NCBI RefSeq assembly: GCF_042676085.1
Contig: NZ_JBHTKH010000010.1
Coordinates: 62,001 to 126,000, forward strand
Direction of reading: 5' to 3'
Origin: Terrabacter terrigena
Lineage (GTDB): Bacteria > Actinomycetota > Actinomycetes > Actinomycetales > Dermatophilaceae
DNA: 64,000 bases
Made by a program: the position numbers and the translations under genes. The notes under the pieces are model-generated. The model was not told the DNA's origin and ran no database searches. It was given only the letters and a program-made list of their open reading frames with translations. How positions within the stretch are numbered: position 1 is the first letter of the stretch; every line of letters begins with the position of its first letter. Shown piece after piece: positions 42,275 to 49,958 of this stretch.

Positions 42275-43561
42275 TCACATGCCCGTACCGATGGAGTCGG
42301 CCTGCTGCTGCGCCGTCTTGAGACCCGTGGCGGGGTCCTCACCGGTCTTGGTGATCTTCTCCAGCTCGGTGTCGAGACCCTTGACGGCCTGCTCCCACGT
42401 CGGGAACGAAGGCGGGGCCTTGGCGGTCTCGAGCTGCTTGCCGAAGACGGCGAGCTTCTTGTCGGCCGCGAGGGCCGGGTCCTGCCACGCGCTCTTGACC
42501 GAGGGCAGGTCGGTCGAGATCGTGTACCACTTCGACTGGACCTTGGGGTCGGCGAGCCAGTTGACGAACTTCCACGCGGTGTCGCGGTTCTTCGTGTTCT
42601 TGAAGACGACGAAGTTCGAGCCGCCGACGAACGACGAGGAGCCTGCCGAGCCGGCCGGGATCGGCGCGACGTTGTACTTGTCCTTGAAGCCGGGGCCGCC
42701 GACCTTCTCGACCGCGGACATCATCCACGGGCCGGAGATGAACATCGGGACCGTGCCCTTGGCGAAGTCCGGCTCGGTGGTCGGGGTCGCCGGGGCGCTC
42801 TTGTTGGAGATGCCGTCGGTGAAGAACGACTGGTAGTACTTCGCCGCCTTGAGGATCTGCGGGCTGTCGAAGTTGTAGGCCTTGCCGCCGTCCTTGGTGA
42901 GGTCGGCGCCGTCGGACCATGCGAACGGCATGAGGGTCTGCCACGAGCCCTCGCCGCCGGCCTGCAGGCCGATACCCCACTTGGCGCCGGCCTTGGTCTG
43001 CATGGCCTTGGCCATGTCCTTGAGGCCCTGCCAGTCGGTGGGGGCGGCGTCGAAGCCGGCCTTCTTGGCGAGGTCGGTGCGGTAGAAGAGCACGCGGGTC
43101 TCGACGTACCACGGGATGCCGTAGGAGGTGCCGTTCACCTCGGTCGTCTTCTGGGCGCCCTCGAAGAAGGCGGACTTGTCGATCTGGGCCGGCGTCGGGT
43201 CGAGGGCGTCGCTCGCGGCGAACTCGCCCATCCACGTCGTGCCGACCATCGCGACGTCAGGCGTCTTGCCCGCCGTGATCGCTGTCGTGAACTTGTCGTG
43301 GGCGGCGTCCCACGGGATCGCCGTCACCTTGACCTTGACGCCGGGGTTGGCTGCCTCGAACTCCTTCGTGAGCTTGGGGAGGTTGTCACCCTCGGCGCCC
43401 ATGGCCCAGACGGTGATCTCGCCGGTGGCCTTGCCGGAGCTGACGGCGGCGCCCGTCTGGGCGGCGCCGGAGCCGGCGTTCTCGCCGTCGCGACCGCAGG
43501 CGGTCACGGTGAGGGCGGTGGCCGTCATGCACGCGACCGTGATGGCTGTGGTGCGTCTCAT
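42275..43561 (-). CDS. extracellular sugar-binding lipoprotein (ABC family 1)
   Basis: 428 aa. Lipoprotein signal with Cys about 22 (TVTAC). The mature protein has the family-1 solute-binding fold: ITVWAMGAEGDNLPKLTKEF near 50, PWDAAHDKFTTAI near 85, GIPWYVETRVLFYRTDL near 145 and MFISGPWMMSAVEKVG near 265. ATG 43561 has AAGGAAG 10 nt upstream and follows the LacI stop by 7 bp, so regulator and binding protein share a transcript. It captures the oligosaccharide for the two permeases. Confidence 0.92.
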   Translation of the reverse strand: MRRTTAITVACMTATALTVTACGRDGENAGSGAAQTGAAVSSGKATGEITVWAMGAEGDNLPKLTKEFEAANPGVKVKVTAIPWDAAHDKFTTAITAGKTPDVAMVGTTWMGEFAASDALDPTPAQIDKSAFFEGAQKTTEVNGTSYGIPWYVETRVLFYRTDLAKKAGFDAAPTDWQGLKDMAKAMQTKAGAKWGIGLQAGGEGSWQTLMPFAWSDGADLTKDGGKAYNFDSPQILKAAKYYQSFFTDGISNKSAPATPTTEPDFAKGTVPMFISGPWMMSAVEKVGGPGFKDKYNVAPIPAGSAGSSSFVGGSNFVVFKNTKNRDTAWKFVNWLADPKVQSKWYTISTDLPSVKSAWQDPALAADKKLAVFGKQLETAKAPPSFPTWEQAVKGLDTELEKITKTGEDPATGLKTAQQQADSIGTGM

Positions 43562-43568
43562 CGGTGTC

Positions 43569-44837
43569 TCACTTCCTTGTGTGCTCTTCGAGACGAGCGG
43601 GGGATTTCGGGGGGTGGAGGTGGTGGTACGAGGGGGCTTCGGGGGTGTTCGAGTTGGTCGAGTTGGTCGGGCTGTTCGAGTTGGTCGGGGGACGGAGGTC
43701 GGGTGCGCCCGGTGGGACGGGCGGTGGGCGTATGCCGTCAGGTCGCGCGGGCGGATGTGGTGTCGAGGGCCGCGCGTCGCAGCCGCAGGAGCCTCGGATG
43801 ATCACCTGCGTCGGGAGGACGCGCGGCGCAGCGAGCAGCTCGGCCCCGTGGACCCGTTGGTGAAGACGTTCGGCCGCGAGCGCCCCGAGCTCACGGACGG
43901 GTTGGCGCACGGTGGTCATACCCGGGCGCACGTAGCGGGAGGTCATGACGTCGTCCCAGCCGACCACCGCGATGTCGCCGGGCACGTCGCGGCCGGCGTC
44001 CTGCAGATGGCTCATGATCGACAGGGCGAGCTCGTCGTTGGCGCACACGAGCGCGTCGGCGGTGATCTCGCCCGCGAGGATGCGCTCGGCGACGGCCTCG
44101 CCCTCGCCCTCGCGGAAGGGGACGCGCACCGGCTCGGCGGGCTCGAGGCCCTGGGCGCGGTGGGCGGCGACGAAGCCCGCGTGGCGGTCGCTGATGTCGG
44201 GTGCGCCGTCGGGGTCACCGACGAAGAGCAGGTGGCGGCGGCCGTGGCCGAGCACGTGCTCGGTGAGCTTCTGGGCGCTGTGGGCGTTCTCGGCCCCGAC
44301 GCTCTCGATGCCGTCCTGAGGCGCCCCGGCGATGATGATCACCGGCTTCTTCCCGTGCAGTGCCTTGGCGACGGCCGGCGGCATGGCGGCCGAACCGAGC
44401 ACGGCGATGGCGTCGACGTGGGTGGCCAGCTGCCGCACGGAGCGGGCGATGTCGGCCTTGCCCTCGGTGAGCATCAGCGTGACGCTCTGGCCGAGCTCCG
44501 CGGCGCGGGACTCGAAACCCATGAGCAGCTCGGAGTAGTAGGGACCGGAGAGCTCGGGGAGCACGAGGCCGTGGGCCTCGTGGTGTCGCACGGCGAGGCT
44601 GCGGGCAGCGCCGAGCGGCACGTAGTCGAGCTGGTCGACGGCGTCGAGCACCTTCTGGGTGGTCTTGGCGGACACGGTGCCGGCGCCCTGGAGCACGCGC
44701 GAGACCGTGGCGATGGAGACGCCGGCCCGCTCGGCGACGGAGTAGATCGTGGCCCCGTTGTGGGCGGCGGCGTGCGCCACGGAGACGCCGGGTGGGGTCG
44801 TCGCGCCGGCCTGGGCCTGCTTGCGTGCCGTTGCCAC
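43569..44837 (-). CDS. LacI family transcriptional regulator
   Basis: About 422 aa. The LacI HTH is at about 32-52 (TIYSVAERAGVSIATVSRVL), the hinge has DYVPLGAARSL, and the ligand domain runs to about 350 (PVIIIAGAPQDGIESVG, GDIAVVGWDDV). A 70-residue tail is low-complexity Pro/Asn/Ser/Thr, partly encoded by a 9-bp repeat, and is unusual for LacI proteins. GTG 44837 is chosen for GAGAGGTGG 5 nt upstream; ATG 44855 is the alternative. It heads the operon and a perfect palindrome lies 27-44 bp upstream, so it probably represses itself and the sugar genes. Confidence 0.88.
   Translation of the reverse strand: MATARKQAQAGATTPPGVSVAHAAAHNGATIYSVAERAGVSIATVSRVLQGAGTVSAKTTQKVLDAVDQLDYVPLGAARSLAVRHHEAHGLVLPELSGPYYSELLMGFESRAAELGQSVTLMLTEGKADIARSVRQLATHVDAIAVLGSAAMPPAVAKALHGKKPVIIIAGAPQDGIESVGAENAHSAQKLTEHVLGHGRRHLLFVGDPDGAPDISDRHAGFVAAHRAQGLEPAEPVRVPFREGEGEAVAERILAGEITADALVCANDELALSIMSHLQDAGRDVPGDIAVVGWDDVMTSRYVRPGMTTVRQPVRELGALAAERLHQRVHGAELLAAPRVLPTQVIIRGSCGCDARPSTPHPPARPDGIRPPPVPPGAPDLRPPTNSNSPTNSTNSNTPEAPSYHHLHPPKSPARLEEHTRK
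43651..43686. repeat. 9-bp repeat in LacI tail, 4 units
   Basis: GAGTTGGTC occurs three times with one diverged unit, encoding the Asn/Ser/Thr/Pro tail of the regulator in frame. Confidence 0.75.
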
Positions 44838-44880
44838 TGGAACCACCTCTCGCATCTCGTCGTCGAGTCGTCCGCGCTGC

Positions 44881-44894
44881 TGTAAGCGCTTACA
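44881..44894. promoter_or_regulatory. LacI-type operator TGTAAGCGCTTACA
   Basis: A perfect 14-bp palindrome with the central CG typical of LacI-family sites, 26-44 bp upstream of the LacI coding start. I saw no second copy in the operon. Confidence 0.82.
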
Positions 44895-44923
44895 TGTGCC
44901 TTTCCCATAGTGCACACGTCGGC

Positions 44924-44944
44924 GGTCGGGCGCAAGACCCGACC
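44924..44944 (-). terminator. possible terminator after VOC gene
   Basis: GGTCGGG and CCCGACC form a 7-bp stem with a 7-nt loop between the LacI operator and the VOC gene. Its distance from the VOC stop (160 bp) makes it uncertain. Confidence 0.35.
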
Positions 44945-45107
44945 CGCCACCAGGCGACTCGGCGCCAGACCGAAGGCCAGGCGGCGGCATACGCGAAGGG
45001 GCTGAACTTGCTTGTCCCACAAGCATTTTGGAAAGCGCGTGGGCGCCCGGTCCGCCGCGACACGCGCGGGAACCGGACGCCCGGAAAGTGCCCGAAAAGT
45101 GGACGAG

Positions 45108-45446
45108 TCAGTCCTGCATGAGACCGATCATGTTGCCGTCGGCGTCGGCCAGCGAGGCCGTTCGGCGGCCGCCGCCGACGTCCATCGGCTGCTGCGTCAC
45201 CGTGGCGCCGGCCTCGACGAGGGCGCCGATCGTCGCCTCGAGGTCGTCGACCGACCAGAACGGAGTGGCCCCCTTGAGGCCCTTCCGGTGGCCGTTGGGG
45301 TCGAGGGCGAGCTCCTGGCCGTCGACGTTGTAGCCGACGTAGTAGGGCTGGTCGGTGTGTGGCTGCACTCCGAGGAGCGCGGTGAAGACGCTCTTGGCGG
45401 CGTCGAGGTCGGCGACGGGGTAGATGAGGGTGTTCACGGCGGACAT
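45108..45446 (-). CDS. VOC family protein, likely ECF41 target
   Basis: 112 aa. Two beta-alpha-beta units: VNTLIYPVADLDAAKSVFTALLG and FWSVDDLEATIGALVEAGA, with the closing strand ADADGNMIGLMQ. The vicinal-oxygen-chelate family includes glyoxalases and resistance proteins; no substrate can be assigned. ATG 45446 has AAGGAGAG upstream. It is divergent from an ECF41 sigma gene, and an exact TGTCACA-N16-CGTC promoter on the minus strand (45552-45526) points at it. ECF41 partners are usually decarboxylase-like, oxidoreductase or epimerase genes. Confidence 0.88.
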   Translation of the reverse strand: MSAVNTLIYPVADLDAAKSVFTALLGVQPHTDQPYYVGYNVDGQELALDPNGHRKGLKGATPFWSVDDLEATIGALVEAGATVTQQPMDVGGGRRTASLADADGNMIGLMQD

Positions 45447-45490
45447 GGGACTCTCCTTGGTTCTCTCTGGTTCTCTCGTTCCCGGTGCGG

Positions 45491-45517
45491 TGTCACATCG
45501 GGTGACTCCGGCTCGTC
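45491..45517 (+). promoter_or_regulatory. ECF41 promoter (TGTCACA-N16-CGTC) for sigma gene
   Basis: TGTCACA at 45491-45497, 16 nt, CGTC at 45514-45517. This equals the published ECF41 consensus as I remember it, and lies 38 bp before the sigma ATG, so the gene is probably autoregulated. Confidence 0.85.
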
Positions 45518-45525
45518 AGTGCTAT

Positions 45526-45552
45526 GACGGACCACGACGCGAGGATGTGACA
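45526..45552 (-). promoter_or_regulatory. ECF41 promoter (TGTCACA-N16-CGTC) for VOC gene
   Basis: On the minus strand TGTCACA (45552-45546), 16 nt, CGTC (45529-45526). It is the mirror image of the sigma promoter 8 bp away and reads toward the VOC gene 80 bp downstream. Confidence 0.85.
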
Positions 45553-45555
45553 CCG

Positions 45556-46491
45556 ATGGACGACCAGAACCTGACCCGGGAGCAGTGGCTGGCCCGCGAC
45601 TTCGAGGCGCACCGACCTCGCCTGCGCGCCGTGGCACACCGGGTGCTCGGCTCCTCGGCCGACGCCGACGACGCGGTGCAGGAGGCCTGGCTGCGCCTGC
45701 GCCGCAGCGACACGAGCGACGTCGCGAACCTCGGCGGCTGGCTGACGACCGTCGTCGGCCGGATCAGCCTCGACATGTTGCGGTCGCGCGCGTCGCGCCG
45801 GGAGGACAGCTGGGACGCCGGCCTCGCCGAGCTCACGGAGACCGAGCGGGCCGCCCACCCCACCGCACGCACGCCCGACCCGGCCCACGAGGCCGAGCTC
45901 GCCGACAGCGTCGGCGTCGCACTGCTCGTCGTGCTCGACACGCTCGGGCCGGCCGAGCGACTCGCCTTCGTGCTGCACGACCTCTTCGGTATGCCGTTCG
46001 AGCAGATCGCCGACATCATCGACCGCTCCCCCGCGGCCACCCGACAGCTCGCGAGCCGGGCCCGCCGGCGCGTGCGCGCTGCCGACTCCGGAGCGGAGGC
46101 CGAGCGGGCCGGGGCCGGGAGCGGCCCCGAGGGCCGACGCGAGCGCGCCGTGGTGACGGCCTTCCTGCACGCCGCCCGCGGCGGCGACCTCGGGACGCTG
46201 CTCGAGCTGCTCGACCCCGAGGTCGTGCTCACCTCCGACCCCGCGGCCGCAGCCATGGGGTCGCCCGTGCAGCTGGTCGGCCCCGAGGCCGTGGCCGGTC
46301 GCTTCAACGGCGGCGCCCAGTCGGCGCGCCTCGCCGCGTTCGACGGCGGCATCGGGCTCGTGTGGGCTATGCGCGGCAAGCCGAAGGTGGCCTTCCGGTT
46401 CACCGTTTCCGACGGACGCGTCACGGCGATCGACATGCTCGGGGACGAGGCCTGGCTCGAGTCCCTGGAGATCTACTACCTGCGCGACTGA
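45556..46491 (+). CDS. ECF41 RNA polymerase sigma factor (SigJ-like, SnoaL C-terminal domain)
   Basis: 311 aa. Sigma region 2 at about 10-80 (DFEAHRPRLRAVAHRVLGSSADADDAVQEAWLRL as successive helices, NLGGWLTTVVGR), region 4 at about 125-180 (LTPAERLAFVLHDLFGMPFEQIADIIDRS-like, DTLGPAERLAFVLHD here), then a SnoaL/NTF2-like domain from about 200 that modulates activity in place of an anti-sigma. ATG 45556 follows GAGG by 11 nt. Its own promoter and that of the divergent VOC gene are perfect ECF41 sites. The inducing signal is unknown. Confidence 0.9.
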   Translation: MDDQNLTREQWLARDFEAHRPRLRAVAHRVLGSSADADDAVQEAWLRLRRSDTSDVANLGGWLTTVVGRISLDMLRSRASRREDSWDAGLAELTETERAAHPTARTPDPAHEAELADSVGVALLVVLDTLGPAERLAFVLHDLFGMPFEQIADIIDRSPAATRQLASRARRRVRAADSGAEAERAGAGSGPEGRRERAVVTAFLHAARGGDLGTLLELLDPEVVLTSDPAAAAMGSPVQLVGPEAVAGRFNGGAQSARLAAFDGGIGLVWAMRGKPKVAFRFTVSDGRVTAIDMLGDEAWLESLEIYYLRD

Positions 46492-46504
46492 CACGTGCCC
46501 GCCG

Positions 46505-46510
46505 TAGGGT
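46505..46510 (+). promoter_or_regulatory. leaderless -10 box TAGGGT
   Basis: TAGGGT ends 7 nt before GTG 46518 of the patatin gene and favours this start over ATG 46530. Confidence 0.5.
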
Positions 46511-46517
46511 CGGGACC

Positions 46518-47591
46518 GTGGCAGACCGTATGCGTGCAGCAGTCGTTCTCGGGTCGGGCGGGGCACGGGGCTACGCCCACATCGGCGCGCTCGAGGTGCT
46601 GGGCGAGCGCGGCTTCGACGTCGTGTCGATCGCGGGCACGTCGATGGGCGCCCTCGTCGGCGGCGTCGCCGCGGCGGGAAAGCTCGACACGTACACCGAG
46701 TGGGCCCGCAGCCTCACGCAGCGCGAGGTGTGGCGGCTGCTCGACCTGACCCTGCCCGCAGGCGGCGGAGCGATCCGCGCCGAGCGGATCATCGCCAAGG
46801 TCGGCGAGATCCTCGACGGGGCGACCATCGAGAAGCTGCCGATCCCCTACACGGCCGTCGCGACCGACATCAACGCGCGGCGCGAGGTGTGGTTCCAGCG
46901 CGGCCCCGTCGAGCACGCGGTCCGCGCGTCGATCGCGATCCCCGGAGTCATCACGCCTGCGGTCATCAACGGCCGCGTGCTCGTCGACGGCGGGCTCATC
47001 AACCCGATCCCGATCGAGCCGACCGCTGCCGCCTCGGTGGACCTGACGATCGCCGTGTCGCTGTCGGGCATGCGGTCCGTCGCCGGGGCCGCACCCGTCA
47101 AGGAGTCGTCGGAGTCGGTGCCGCGCGAGGAGTGGACGAGCCGGCTGCGACGCAGCGCGGCCGAGGTGCTCGAGTCGGAGCGGTTCCGCGCGATCACGGG
47201 CCGCCTCGGCGGGCACCCTCGCGAGGCGGAGGTCGCCGAGGTCGGCGGAGATGTCGGCGGCGGATTGGGCGGCGATGTCGGCGCCGGAGTGGGCGGCGGT
47301 GTCGGCGCGGTGGTCGGTGCTGCGGTCGGGGACGGGGTCGTCGTGCCGCAGACCCCGACCGAGGCGTACGTCCTCGGGCAGGCCGACGTCGGGCTCGTCG
47401 ACCTGCTCAACATGTCGTTCGACACGATGAGCGCGCTCATCTCCCGCTACCGGATGGCGAGCAACCCGCCCGACGTGCTCGTCACCGTGCCCTCCAACGC
47501 GGTGCGCACCCTCGACTTCCACCGAGCCGCCGAGATGATCGAGCTCGGTCGCGAGCTGACGACCGAGGCGCTCGACCACGCCGGCTACTGA
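46518..47591 (+). CDS. patatin-like phospholipase family protein
   Basis: 357 aa. Patatin motifs: the oxyanion GSGGARG at about 12-18, nucleophile Ser 42 in AGTSMGAL, and the catalytic Asp 157 in VDGGLINPIP. Between about 235 and 270 is a Gly/Val-rich linker (GGDVGGGLGGDVGAG) encoded by loosely repeated DNA, and the C-terminal part ends with EALDHAGY. This is the bacterial RssA/YlbK-like type, a serine lipid acyl hydrolase, probably cytoplasmic or membrane-associated. GTG 46518 is selected from the TAGGGT box; ATG 46530 is possible. Confidence 0.9.
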   Translation: MADRMRAAVVLGSGGARGYAHIGALEVLGERGFDVVSIAGTSMGALVGGVAAAGKLDTYTEWARSLTQREVWRLLDLTLPAGGGAIRAERIIAKVGEILDGATIEKLPIPYTAVATDINARREVWFQRGPVEHAVRASIAIPGVITPAVINGRVLVDGGLINPIPIEPTAAASVDLTIAVSLSGMRSVAGAAPVKESSESVPREEWTSRLRRSAAEVLESERFRAITGRLGGHPREAEVAEVGGDVGGGLGGDVGAGVGGGVGAVVGAAVGDGVVVPQTPTEAYVLGQADVGLVDLLNMSFDTMSALISRYRMASNPPDVLVTVPSNAVRTLDFHRAAEMIELGRELTTEALDHAGY

Positions 47592-47752
47592 CCCCGCGCG
47601 CACGGGTCCGGAGCCCGGAGCCGGCGCGGCAACGGCCTACGCGTCGCCGCGCACCCGGTCGACGACGAGCTCGGGGACCAGTCCGCCGTCGTCACCGACC
47701 GACCGGTCGGACTCCGGCGACCGCGGGTGTCCGTCTCCTCCCCGATGCCGGC
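47592..47752. other. spacer without recognised gene
   Basis: Together with the doubtful ORF that follows, 47592-47988 is a 397-bp stretch without a confident gene. The first 160 bp show no Shine-Dalgarno, promoter or repeat that I can support; codon bias begins only near 47740. Confidence 0.5.
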
Positions 47753-47992
47753 ATGGGCGTGCCCGCGCCCGACGCGAGCGCCCTCGTTGCCGCACTGGTC
47801 GAGCTCGTCGGCGGCGAACTGCTCGTCGCCGGCCTCGGCGTCGTGAGCCTCGTCCTGGCCGTCACCGGGGCCGGCCGCCTCCGCGTCGACGCGCTGTCGC
47901 GCCGCGTCTGCCTGACTCCTGACCTGCTCGTGGAGCCGCCGGCAGCGTCCTCCGGGGCGCTGTCGGCGGCGGCCGCGAGAGTGGAGGGGTGA
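47753..47992 (+). CDS. possible small membrane protein coupled to dinB
   Basis: 79 aa. The frame has strong G/C third positions, one hydrophobic segment (LVAALVELVGG then LLVAGLGVVSLVLAV) and a polar C-terminus (RLRVDALSRRVCLTPDLLVE). Its TGA overlaps the polymerase GTG as GTGA, the same coupling used by real gene pairs in this window. ATG 47753 has no clear Shine-Dalgarno, and no homologue is recognised. It may be a real small protein or the remnant of a longer gene. Confidence 0.35.
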   Translation: MGVPAPDASALVAALVELVGGELLVAGLGVVSLVLAVTGAGRLRVDALSRRVCLTPDLLVEPPAASSGALSAAAARVEG

Positions 47993-49041
47993 TCCTCCAC
48001 GCGGATGCCGACGCGTTCTTCGCGTCGGTCGAGCAGCGCGACGACCCGCGGCTGCGCGGCCGACCCATGGTCGTCGCCCACGAGGTCGTCGCGTGCCCGT
48101 CCTACGAGGCCCGCGCCCTCGGCATCCACGCCGGTATGCCGCTGCGCCAGGTCCAGCGACGTTGGCCCGACGTGCTCGTCACCGGCTATCGCTCCGAGGC
48201 GTACGAAGAGGCCTCGGCGCTGCTCTTCGACCTCTTCCGCCGGTTCACGCCGCTCGTCGAGCCGGGCTCGATGGAGGAGGCCTTCCTCGATGTCACCGAC
48301 CGCGACCGCGGCGACGTGACCGGTATGGCGTACGCGTTGCGCGCCGCCGCGCGGACCGAGGTCGGGCTACCCGTGTCGGTCGGGGCCGGCAGCACGAAGC
48401 TCATGGCCAAGCTCGCGAGCAGGCGTGCCAAGCCGGACGGCGTGGTCGTCGTCGACGCCGAGCTCGAGGCCCGCGTGCGTCCACGGCTGCGGCTCGACGA
48501 GCTATGGGGTGTCGGGCCGATGAGCTACGAGAAGCTCCACGCCGCAGGGCTCTTCGTCGTCTCCGACCTGCAGGGCCTCTCCGAGGACGACCTCAAACGC
48601 GTTGTCACGACGGCGATGGCGAGGCGCCTCGTGTCCATCGCGCGCGGCACCGACGACGCCACGGTCCGGCTGCCCGGGCCGAGGCGGTCGGTGAGCGCGA
48701 GCCGGTCGATGCCGTCGACGCGCACGCGCTCAAAGGTCGTCGCCGTGCTCGACGAGTGCGTGGGACGCGCGATCGCGCGGGTTGCGGCTCTCGACGAACC
48801 GGCGCGTCTGCCAGCCCGGCTCGAGGTGCTGGTCCGCTACGACGACGGCACGCAGGTGCTCGAGCGCGGGCCGCTCGATGTGCCGACCCTCGACGCGGAC
48901 ACGCTGCGTGGTGCCGCAGTCGAGCTGCTCGACCGCACGGGCTACGAGTGGGACGGGCGCGGCGTGACGATGGTCGGGGTGACCCTGCCGCTCCCCACGC
49001 CACCATCGCCACCATCGCCACGGCCTGCCTCGCGCTCTTGA
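47989..49041 (+). CDS. dinB: DNA polymerase IV-like Y-family polymerase
   Basis: 350 aa. Motif I HADADAFFASVEQ holds the first catalytic Asp (residue 6) and the steric-gate Phe. The second catalytic site reads SMEEAFLDVT (94-103): where other Y-family enzymes have Asp-Glu (SxDEA), this one has Glu 96-Glu 97. The thumb HhH region is ELWGVGPMSYEKLHAAG near 167, then the little finger from about 225. The C-terminal 20 residues are Pro/Ser-rich with no visible clamp-binding motif. It should carry out lesion bypass, provided the Glu substitution is tolerated. Confidence 0.88.
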   Translation: MILHADADAFFASVEQRDDPRLRGRPMVVAHEVVACPSYEARALGIHAGMPLRQVQRRWPDVLVTGYRSEAYEEASALLFDLFRRFTPLVEPGSMEEAFLDVTDRDRGDVTGMAYALRAAARTEVGLPVSVGAGSTKLMAKLASRRAKPDGVVVVDAELEARVRPRLRLDELWGVGPMSYEKLHAAGLFVVSDLQGLSEDDLKRVVTTAMARRLVSIARGTDDATVRLPGPRRSVSASRSMPSTRTRSKVVAVLDECVGRAIARVAALDEPARLPARLEVLVRYDDGTQVLERGPLDVPTLDADTLRGAAVELLDRTGYEWDGRGVTMVGVTLPLPTPPSPPSPRPASRS

Positions 49042-49061
49042 CCTCCAGTGGGCTGGAGGTC
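49040..49061 (+). promoter_or_regulatory. 9-bp hairpin enclosing the nat Shine-Dalgarno
   Basis: GACCTCCAG (49040-49048) pairs perfectly with CTGGAGGTC (49053-49061) across a TGGG loop. The right arm contains GGAGGT, the only ribosome-binding sequence before nat. It also starts at the dinB stop, so it might act as a terminator instead. Confidence 0.6.
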
Positions 49062-49074
49062 GCAGCATGAGCCC

Positions 49075-49893
49075 GTGACCTCATCCACGACCATCGAAAC
49101 CCTCACCGCGAACGAGGCGGCGGCCTACCTGCGCCGGCTCGGCGTCCCCGCACCCGAGGCGCCGACCCTCGCGGCACTGGCGTCGCTGCACCGGGCCCAT
49201 CTGCTGACCGTGCCGTTCGAGAGCCTCGACATCGGGCTCGGACGCCCGATCCGGCTCGACAGGGCCTCGCTGCTGACCAAGATCGTCGACGAGCGCCGGG
49301 GCGGCTACTGCTACGAGCTGAACGGCCTCTTCGCCCTCCTGCTCCGCCGGCTCGGGTATGCCGTCGACCTCGTCTCGGCCCGCGTGGCCATGGCCGACGG
49401 CGGCCTCACCGACGAGTTCGACCACCTGGCCCTCGTCGTGACCTCACCCGGGCTGGCCGACGGGGTGCCGGCCGAGGCGGTGCTGGCCGACGTCGGGTTC
49501 GGCGACGGCTTCGTCGAGCCGCTCCCTCTGGTCGACGGTTTCGAGCGGCGCGAACGCGGCCTGACCGTCGGGCTGGCCCGGCGTGGTGACCTCTGGGTCT
49601 CGCGCGAGCGCCGGGACGGCGAGGACTGGCGCGACCGGTTCGTCTTCACGACGACGCCGCATCCACTCGACGACTTCGCGGCGCGGAACGAGTGGCAGCA
49701 GACCTCACCCGAGAGCCACTTCACCCGCTCACGGCTGGCGTCGCTGCTCACGCCGACCGGGCGGGTCACCCTGAGCGGCAACCGGCTCATCACCACGACG
49801 CAGGGACGCCGCGACGAGATCGAGCTCGCCGACGAAGCTGCCGTGCGGGATGCCCTCGCCCACCACTTCGGCATCGTGCTGACGGCCCTCTGA
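49075..49893 (+). CDS. nat: arylamine N-acetyltransferase
   Basis: 272 aa, normal length for bacterial NAT. Catalytic triad: Cys 79 in RRGGYCYELN, His 117 in EFDHLALVV and Asp 139 in LADVGFGD. It transfers acetyl groups from acetyl-CoA to arylamines or hydrazines. GTG 49075 overlaps the stop of a three-codon minicistron (ATG AGC CCG TGA, 49067) that sits right after the only good Shine-Dalgarno, itself inside a hairpin; an in-frame GTG at 49048 would lie in that hairpin. It is 33 bp after dinB on the same strand. Confidence 0.88.
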   Translation: MTSSTTIETLTANEAAAYLRRLGVPAPEAPTLAALASLHRAHLLTVPFESLDIGLGRPIRLDRASLLTKIVDERRGGYCYELNGLFALLLRRLGYAVDLVSARVAMADGGLTDEFDHLALVVTSPGLADGVPAEAVLADVGFGDGFVEPLPLVDGFERRERGLTVGLARRGDLWVSRERRDGEDWRDRFVFTTTPHPLDDFAARNEWQQTSPESHFTRSRLASLLTPTGRVTLSGNRLITTTQGRRDEIELADEAAVRDALAHHFGIVLTAL

Positions 49894-49958
49894 TCGACCA
49901 TCGCGGCGGCCGACCCGACGCGAGCGCCGGATGCCCCTGCGTGCCGCCGACTCGTGGG

